Assembly (NCBI RefSeq): GCF_004217555.1 | Contig: NZ_SHKW01000001.1 | Location: forward strand, 2,294,001-2,358,000 | Source of the DNA: Edaphobacter modestus | GTDB taxonomy: Bacteria; Acidobacteriota; Terriglobia; Terriglobales; Acidobacteriaceae | DNA: 64,000 nt | Reading direction: 5' to 3' | Shown here: positions 59,601 to 64,000 of the stretch, piece after piece | Layout: each line of letters opens with the position of its first letter | How positions within the stretch are numbered: position 1 is the first letter of the stretch | Translations under genes and position numbers: made by a program | Notes under the pieces: model-generated | What the model was told of the DNA's origin: nothing | The model's database searches: none | Seen by the model: the letters and a program-made list of their open reading frames with translations, nothing else

Positions 59601-60186
59601 AACTCATCGGGCCGCCGGCAATTGAAATGGTCGAGGAACCGCTCTGATCCTGAAAGCGGACGAAACGAGGATCTCCAACAGGTGTCACGCTGTTGTCGAG
59701 CTTCGAAAACAGAAATGGATTTCGGCCAGGATTCGGCAGGTTCTGCAACTTCTGTGAGTCGATCGTCTGCCCGTTGTAAGACGTCGTGTTGTCAACGACA
59801 GGATCGGCTGCTATGACTTCAATACTTTGACTCGTTGAACCCAACTCGAGTTTGACATCGTGGCCGATCGTGTTACCTGAATCAACCGTCAGCCCGATCG
59901 CCTGGGATTTCTTGAATCCATCGCTCGTCACGGTTACGGTGTATTTTCCTGGATCCACTGCGCTGAAGACATATTCGCCTGATCCGTTGCTCACCGTGCT
60001 TCTCGAGATCTTCGTTGCGTCCGAGGTCAGAACGACGGCCGCACCGGGAATTCCCGCGCCCTGAACATCTGTCACGATTCCGCGGATCGCTCCATAGTTC
60101 GACTGCGCCTGCACTGTTGTTCCAGCCACAACCAAGAACACGACGAGTAGAACAAAACTGTAAATCTTCTCTTGTAAGCGATACAT
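56674..60186 (-). CDS. TonB-dependent receptor, Oar-like (full length)
   Basis: The 1170-aa outer-membrane receptor has a signal peptide (about 1-28, VVAGTTVQAQ), a carboxypeptidase-regulatory-like domain (about 33-110: AIRGIVTDVQGAGIPGAAVV ... GEYVFSAVDPGKY), a plug (LQNLPNPGRNPFLF ... NNYSVDGVPITDFSNRAVI) and a large barrel that ends in an aromatic C-terminus (QLGARLYF), as needed for BAM recognition. ATG 60186 has GGAGG upstream; the frame extends 13 codons more. It diverges from the M19 dipeptidase gene; peptides are a possible ligand (inference). Confidence 0.93.
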   Translation of the reverse strand: MYRLQEKIYSFVLLVVFLVVAGTTVQAQSNYGAIRGIVTDVQGAGIPGAAVVLTSDATKISRSTVSNGSGEYVFSAVDPGKYTVTVTSDGFKKSQAIGLTVDSGNTIGHDVKLELGSTSQSIEVIAADPVVDNTTSYNGQTIDSQKLQNLPNPGRNPFLFSKLDNSVTPVGDPRFVRFQDQSGSSTISIAGGPMSSNNYSVDGVPITDFSNRAVIIPSIEAVEEVRVQANTYDAEIGRTSGGMFNTTLKSGSGALHGVLQGETRQTNWGANTFFNNRSPTTIDGVSYPQTPRGAAEFYSYVGSLSGPIPLPKWLGGKDKTFFAITEEGYRQRSPYVNSTQFVVPTELQRGGDFSEIGTVVGGACTSGVCIKNLALSTSTNPVYYAGNKITNINPIGQQLINSYPHPNTSITALGKANYNGYDTLGDRADEFNGKLTHQFFSSWLADFYYMHYGSKEPGGNPLGNVAGSSGSYLLYRKVDAMGIQNTVTVNPTTVLTVGFGFNRFPNDTQDISNGFDQATLGFPSYYLAAQSKKAFPRITTEGSCPGTTLVCEGTSNSGPVVFFSRNFVVGVAKSWGKHSFKVGYNYRSISETFTSLSDTSGTFSFNALSGAAAADILQGIPTTGALIVPSQLAYNTAYQAGYFHDDWRATQRLTLNLGMRYEFEPGIHERNNNISVGFDRNATYNALNSGVQAKGGVEFANQNGYGTNTGNMGSKINPRGGFAYAVDNNTVVKGGYGVFYAPLYYTNTNGYAPGYILTNSIATQGIGNASITLSNPYPSIKTQPTGNANGYGTSIGTTLSLIDQGRRSPLFQSYSLEVEREFPMGIAFKMGYVGGHGRNLPNSLNINQLPDSQYSKGATALAVQTPFAYSGVGQWKTGTQPLYQSLLPFPQYQGITMAQSSGVSTYNALNVKVQKRFTKGIMVLAAYTWSSNWDNIWGAYGSSNSLNSGNNGPQDIYNLSSEYARATNNMPNRFTVAGTYELPFGRGKRFLGGANRWVDMAVGGWRFHDVMIIQNGGPLAITQTSNISGYGNSTQRPTIVPGINPCKSGSPEGRIPQYFNPLAFAATPPPTAGGALPYGNQPRASNCYGPGYLNSDLSLNKDFRVSERVHAEFRAEALNAFNTPQFATPNLSIGSYNTSSGTTSYNSGAGQITGTLGFPRLVQLGARLYF

Positions 60187-60625
60187 ATTGGCCTCCAGCG
60201 GGTATTCAACACATGTGTAGGTCACAGCCTGTGCGTCCAGGCCACGGGAGAAAGGTCTTCAAAGAGCAGACAAGTAAGAATCAGGATCCGGAAAGACGTC
60301 GAGCAGAGCCGCACCGTGAAGTGCAACGACCGTCATAGAAAAACGGAGAGGCTATCGCCTGAGATCTTCGGACGAGGAAATGGCTTTTCGTGATCGCTGT
60401 AGATAGCTGCGGGGGTCTCTACAATCTGCTCACCGGCTGCGTCGCCGGAGTTCTATAGAAGGCAAATTGGACTACGAGAAACATCGAACAGACTGACAGA
60501 CATTGTCTCTGCTCTTCCCTTGCATCGCTACGAAAGGGAGCTAAATATACACTTCTAAAAGCAGGGCCCTAGGAAATCCGTGACCCCACCCAACGTGAAA
60601 AATAGCCTTTGTGGTATTGGGTTCG

Positions 60626-60654
60626 AGCCTAGCCGACCAACTTTGAAGTGTCAA
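60626..60654 (-). promoter_or_regulatory. Candidate promoter of the second TonB receptor
   Basis: On the minus strand TTGACA (60654-60649), 17-nt spacer, TAGGCT (60631-60626; 3 of 6). The -35 is perfect, the -10 weak, as for activated promoters. Confidence 0.4.
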
Positions 60655-60662
60655 TAAAAATA

Positions 60663-60690
60663 TTCACGTGACGTTAAAATTCACTGTGAA
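60663..60690. promoter_or_regulatory. Tandem palindromes between divergent genes
   Basis: TTCACGTGA (60663-60671) and TTCACTGTGAA (60680-60690) share the TTCAC/GTGA arms, with centres about 17-18 bp apart. They lie just upstream of the receptor -35 box, a plausible activator or repressor site. Confidence 0.4.
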
Positions 60691-60845
60691 CAGGAGGCAG
60701 GATCAACGTCCTTCTGGCGTCCCGTTCCTCTGTCGCATCCATACGATTCGCACATCTCTCCGTCGCGTTCCCCAGGCGTTTGCCTTATGGTGTAAGGAAC
60801 GGAATCCAAATTTCAACTCGTTCGAAAGGGCGCCCCTCTTTGCTT

Positions 60846-62093
60846 ATGCAACGTGTGTCTGTCGCCGCCGCTCTTGTTCTCCTTGCACTTCCTCTTGCCG
60901 CTCAACAGCACAAGGCTACGCAGGCTGAGGTCGATCGCATTACCCGGGATGCCATTCTCATCGACACGCATAACGATGTGACCTCGCTAACCGTTGAAGG
61001 CTATGACATTGCCACGCCGAATAAGCGCGGTCAGACCGACCTTGCCAGGATGAAGGGCTTCCTAGGCGCTGAGTTCTTCGCAGTCTATGTCGGCGCAGAG
61101 TATGGGAACGGCAACCACTCCGCCAATCGCGCGCTGCAGATGATCGATACCGTGCGTACAGACGTCATCGCGGCACATCCCAGGGACTTCGTCTTTGCCA
61201 CGACAGCAGACGATATCGTTCGCGCACACAAGGAGCACAAGATCGCGGCGCTGATGGGGATCGAGGGCGGCCACGCGATCGAAGATTCGCTGCGCCTGCT
61301 GCGCGACTACTATGCGCTCGGCGTTCGCTACATGACTTTGACTCACTTCAACACGAATAACTGGGCAGACTCCCAGGGCGACGCAGAGAACCCCAAAGTC
61401 GCTCATCACGACGGCCTCACCCCGTTTGGAAAAGATGTCGTGCGGGAGATGAATCGCCTGGGCATGATGGTCGATATCTCTCACACCGCCGATAAGACCT
61501 TCTGGGATGCTCTTGAGACCTCCTCGGCTCCAATCATCGCCTCGCACTCCGGCTGTCGCGCAGTCACGAGCTACACCCGCAACATGACCGACGAGATGAT
61601 CAAGGCACTGGCAGCCAAGGGAGGAGTGGTTCAGATCAACTTCGGCTGCGAGTTCCTTTCCCAGCGCTACTTCGATGAGGCAAAGCCGCTCCAGGCTTCG
61701 ATGCGCGAGCAGTACATGGCCGCGATGAAGCTCGAAGACCCGGCGGCCAAAGCTGCGGCAATCGAAAAGCTACGTTCCGAGTTCACAAGCAAGGTCCCCC
61801 CAGCCACATTGGCCGATGTCGTGGCTCAGATCGATCATGCAGTCAAAGTTGGAGGAGTCGACCACGTCGGCCTCGGCACGGACTTCGACGGCGTCGCATG
61901 CGTTCCGCCAGAGCTGGATTCTTACAACAAGTTTCCGGCTCTTACCCGCGCACTCCTGAAGAAGGGATACAGCGCCGAGGACATCAAGAAGATCTACGGA
62001 GGCAATCTTCTGCGTGTGATGCGCGCTGTAGAACAGCGTGCACGGGAGCTTGGCTCCACTCCTGCGATTCATTCGGAGATCTCGAAAAAATAA
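60846..62093 (+). CDS. Exported membrane-dipeptidase-type peptidase (M19)
   Basis: The 415-aa protein has a signal peptide (about 1-20, LALPLAAQQ). Zinc-site motifs of M19 renal-dipeptidase-like enzymes are seen: DTHND (His and Asp ligands, residues about 38-42), GIEGGHAIED (bridging Glu), DISHTAD (His) and ASHSGCRAV (His). M19 enzymes split dipeptides, including those with a C-terminal D-residue. ATG 60846 is chosen because the signal peptide begins there. It converges with the RidA gene over a shared terminator. Confidence 0.92.
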   Translation: MQRVSVAAALVLLALPLAAQQHKATQAEVDRITRDAILIDTHNDVTSLTVEGYDIATPNKRGQTDLARMKGFLGAEFFAVYVGAEYGNGNHSANRALQMIDTVRTDVIAAHPRDFVFATTADDIVRAHKEHKIAALMGIEGGHAIEDSLRLLRDYYALGVRYMTLTHFNTNNWADSQGDAENPKVAHHDGLTPFGKDVVREMNRLGMMVDISHTADKTFWDALETSSAPIIASHSGCRAVTSYTRNMTDEMIKALAAKGGVVQINFGCEFLSQRYFDEAKPLQASMREQYMAAMKLEDPAAKAAAIEKLRSEFTSKVPPATLADVVAQIDHAVKVGGVDHVGLGTDFDGVACVPPELDSYNKFPALTRALLKKGYSAEDIKKIYGGNLLRVMRAVEQRARELGSTPAIHSEISKK

Positions 62094-62116
62094 GCCACTC
62101 TTCAATCGACGCCCGC

Positions 62117-62151
62117 AAGAAGAAAGGGACCTATCGGGTCCCTTTCTTCTT
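62117..62151. terminator. Bidirectional terminator between dipeptidase and ridA-like genes
   Basis: AAGAAGAAAGGGACC, loop TATCG, GGTCCCTTTCTTCTT: perfect 15-bp stem whose arms end in A- or T-rich runs, serving both converging genes. Confidence 0.88.
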
Positions 62152-62167
62152 ATCTTCCTTCGCAGTG

Positions 62168-62650
62168 TTATTTGCTCTTCACGGCAATCACTTCGATCTC
62201 AAGCACCGCCCACGGAGCCGCAAGCGCTGCAACCTGAAAGGCCGAGCGCGCCGGCTTGTTCGGCTGTTCTTTGGTCCCGAAATACTTCACATACTCCGAC
62301 TGCATTCCGGCGAAGTCCAGCTTGCCGGTGTTGGGATCAGGTCCGAGGAAGACCGTCATCTTCACGACATCCTTCATGTCGAGCCCCTGCTCCTTCAGAG
62401 CTGCCTGAATTTTAGGGAAGATGCTTGCCGCCTGTACCTTGGTGTCGCCGTAATCGGCCTGCGTTCCCTTTGCCGGATCGGCTGCGGTAACAGGTGAGGC
62501 AAGCTGTCCGCTCAGGTAATACGTATCGCCGACCCACACGCCCTTCGCGATGGCGGCCTTCTCGTCCTGGATATGTTTCACAACCGTCTGTGCCTGCATG
62601 GAGCACGCGCAGGCGGCCATCATTGCTGCTGCCAGTAAACTCTTCCTCAT
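62168..62650 (-). CDS. Exported RidA-family (enamine/imine deaminase) protein
   Basis: The 160-aa protein has an N-terminal export signal (about 1-21, MRKSLLAAAMMAACACSMQA) followed by a RidA/YjgF domain: GDTYYLSGQLA, ALKEQGLDMKDVVKMTVFL, and PARSAFQVAALA, with the conserved Arg that binds the substrate carboxylate. RidA hydrolyses reactive imines/enamines. RidA proteins are usually cytoplasmic, so export is notable. It lies 31 nt after a flavin amine oxidase gene on the same strand, and shares an operon with it. The 'CAC' in the signal could also make it a lipoprotein, though the lipobox is poor. Confidence 0.88.
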   Translation of the reverse strand: MRKSLLAAAMMAACACSMQAQTVVKHIQDEKAAIAKGVWVGDTYYLSGQLASPVTAADPAKGTQADYGDTKVQAASIFPKIQAALKEQGLDMKDVVKMTVFLGPDPNTGKLDFAGMQSEYVKYFGTKEQPNKPARSAFQVAALAAPWAVLEIEVIAVKSK

Positions 62651-62681
62651 CCAACAGTCTCCTTATCGATCTCTTTCGCTG

Positions 62682-64000
62682 TTACGCCGAAACCGTCTGA
62701 CGATGGTTGCCCTCAAGCCGCGCCGCCTTCACCTTGTCGCAGATCATCTGGACGGCACGCCTTCCGCTCTCCGCAGCGCCCTCCTGCCACCCCACGACGT
62801 GGCTGGTGTGATCGCCCGCAAAGTAGATAGGTCCATCCGGTGCGGTAATCACGTCGTAATCTTCCTTAGGCGTTTGCCCAATCCATGAGCCCTCGTTCCA
62901 CTTGATGTGTTTCCATCCGCAGAAGATTGGCTTTTCGAGCTCCTTGCCATGGCCCGGGTGCAGCTTCTCGATCGAAGCGCGGGAGGCTTCAAACTTCTGT
63001 TCTATGGTGAGCTGGTCAAAACCGCCCATCGCCTCGTCCATATAACCGGAGACGATGATGCCACGATCAGAGAACATCGACGCGCTGGGATACCAGATCG
63101 GGCTCGGCCCCTGAGACAGGAAGGAGAGACCACCATAGATGTTGTAGTCCGTCTCCCAGAACCGACGCGACTCCCACGGCACCTTACAGGAACCGCGGTA
63201 CGACGCGCCTCCGCGGTCGACCACAGCACGATGCGCCGGATCCAGATCGGCCTTGATCTTCTTGAGGATCGTCAGGGGCATTGCGCACACCGCATAGTCG
63301 GCCTCGATATGTTTGCCGTTGCCATACCCCACACGGACTCCCTTGGCCGTCTTCGCAATCTCCGTTACCGGAGCGTCGTAAACAACGACCGGTCCCAGGC
63401 TCTTGGCGAGCGCGATAGAGATCTGCTGCATGCCATTCACCGGCTGGAACATCGTTGCCTGCCAGTCCCACGCCTCCTCGTAAAGCTCAGCGCTCCAGAA
63501 GTTCGCATCCAGTAACTCATGAACGCTAAGCGGATGATCATCAACAATCATCGTCTTGGGCCCGGCGCCGGGATAGCGCTTGATGTCGGCGCGATCGGAG
63601 CCGACATACTTTCCACTCTTATCGAGCGGACCATAAATCTTCAGGACGTCGACCATCTTCTGCCGATCCTCGGTACTCAGTTCCTGGTCGAGTGCGCCGC
63701 CGGCAATTGCCTTTGTCAGCAGTTCGCTGACCTGCCCGCGCGTATCGTTGATCGCCTTGCGCTGGCATATCGCCTTGCCGCCATTTATCTTGTCGCTCTG
63801 CAGCAGCGACGAGCGCGACGTGTTGACCTCAACCTCGAGGGGAACCTTCAGTTCCCGGCAATAGCCAAGCATCGTTCCATGCACCGATGGAAGCCGTGCA
63901 GGTCCCATGTTCTGATAGAGTCCTTCACTCCAACTGATGGATTGCTTCGTTCCATCGACGAACTCGACCACATCACCATTTCGAGCGCTCCAGGCCCTTC
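62682..64000 (-). CDS. Flavin monoamine / L-amino-acid oxidase family protein (5' end cut)
   Basis: The reverse frame is open to the window edge; the N-terminal FAD-binding motif lies outside. In the visible ~438 residues: the frame enters at RAWSARNGD, typical of the region after the GGR motif, then substrate-domain segments (FQPVNGMQQISIALAKSLGP), and the C-terminal FAD motif IYFAGDHTSHVVGWQEGAAE. This fits L-amino-acid oxidases and related amine oxidases, which produce imines, H2O2 and then keto acids. The next gene encodes an exported RidA, a natural partner. Whether this enzyme is exported cannot be judged without its N-terminus. Confidence 0.87.
   Translation of the reverse strand, partial: RAWSARNGDVVEFVDGTKQSISWSEGLYQNMGPARLPSVHGTMLGYCRELKVPLEVEVNTSRSSLLQSDKINGGKAICQRKAINDTRGQVSELLTKAIAGGALDQELSTEDRQKMVDVLKIYGPLDKSGKYVGSDRADIKRYPGAGPKTMIVDDHPLSVHELLDANFWSAELYEEAWDWQATMFQPVNGMQQISIALAKSLGPVVVYDAPVTEIAKTAKGVRVGYGNGKHIEADYAVCAMPLTILKKIKADLDPAHRAVVDRGGASYRGSCKVPWESRRFWETDYNIYGGLSFLSQGPSPIWYPSASMFSDRGIIVSGYMDEAMGGFDQLTIEQKFEASRASIEKLHPGHGKELEKPIFCGWKHIKWNEGSWIGQTPKEDYDVITAPDGPIYFAGDHTSHVVGWQEGAAESGRRAVQMICDKVKAARLEGNHRQTVSA

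Larger units (their letters stand above)
60187..60845. other. Long divergent region between receptor and dipeptidase genes
   Basis: About 660 bases without a supported gene. Contents: a candidate receptor promoter at 60626-60654, two TTCAC-type palindromes at 60663-60690, a dyad AGACA-T-TGTCT near 60500, and an open but unconvincing extension of the dipeptidase frame back to 60780. The receptor mRNA would have a leader of about 430 nt. Confidence 0.5.

Noticed and set aside
60600-60650. tRNA-like segment GGGTTCGAGCC
   Set aside because: Looks like a T-loop, but the flanking bases do not form the T stem or an acceptor stem.

Overview
The window looks like a chromosomal segment of a soil Acidobacteriota bacterium (Terriglobia, Acidobacteriaceae-like: Granulicella, Edaphobacter or Terriglobus relatives). 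The evidence is two Oar-like TonB-dependent receptors with an N-terminal carboxypeptidase-regulatory fold, many secreted peptidases and amidohydrolases, a GH57 branching enzyme, a PilMNO/GspE/GspF set with a Gly/Ser-rich pseudopilin, and a gene style of moderate-to-high GC with frequent 4-nt stop/start overlaps. This is inference from protein families; no rRNA is present. I saw no tRNA, CRISPR array, insertion sequence or prophage.

Layout. (1) 1-8935: a truncated TonB-dependent receptor diverges from a tight four-gene operon: RpiR/MurR-type regulator, secreted S9 prolyl-oligopeptidase, N-acyl-D-amino-acid deacylase and a second amidohydrolase with a CIA30-like tail. It reads as a peptide (possibly D-amino-acid-containing) scavenging locus. 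(2) 9002-13106: small enzymes (aldo/keto reductase, two glyoxalase-fold proteins) and an ArsR-SRPBCC pair with a neighbouring DinB-like protein; the ArsR promoter has a palindrome in its spacer and lies so close to the ATG that the mRNA may be leaderless. (3) 13107-17309: mnmA behind an AT-rich, palindrome-rich leader, a YtxH/DUF948-like pair, and a BON/glycine-zipper lipoprotein. (4) 17484-31805: GH57 branching enzyme, a UbiA-like membrane protein overlapping a methyltransferase, an M1 peptidase, an orphan membrane protein, sixA and a Ppx/GppA gene overlapping tail to tail, two tandem GT39-type glycosyltransferases, and an HpnI-like glycosyltransferase. (5) 31907-35923: a DHA2 efflux transporter and a Tat-exported sulfatase. 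(6) 36460-44447: a split heat-shock locus (dnaK, then dnaJ about 3 kb away, then hspR) with a HAIR-like HspR operator in front of dnaK, interspersed with a Nei-type DNA glycosylase, a GT-C glycosyltransferase and an SDR. (7) 44980-53443: an envelope-spanning fibre or secretion machine (GspE-type ATPase, PilM, PilN, PilO, PilP-like, pseudopilin; GspF a little upstream with a DUF2959 lipoprotein). (8) 53550-56458: an IscA-type protein, two small membrane proteins and gnd. (9) 56674-64000: a second large TonB-dependent receptor, a secreted M19 dipeptidase, and an exported RidA next to a flavin amine/amino-acid oxidase cut by the window edge.

How it fits together. Both ends of the window carry outer-membrane receptors beside secreted peptide-degrading enzymes, so nutrient peptide capture is a recurring theme. 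The right-hand oxidase-RidA pair makes chemical sense because amino-acid oxidases release imines that RidA proteins hydrolyse. The middle carries stress response and envelope functions. The most testable regulatory inference is HspR control of dnaK; the least explained items are the UbiA-like/methyltransferase pair, the tailed pseudopilin and the palindrome-rich leaders.
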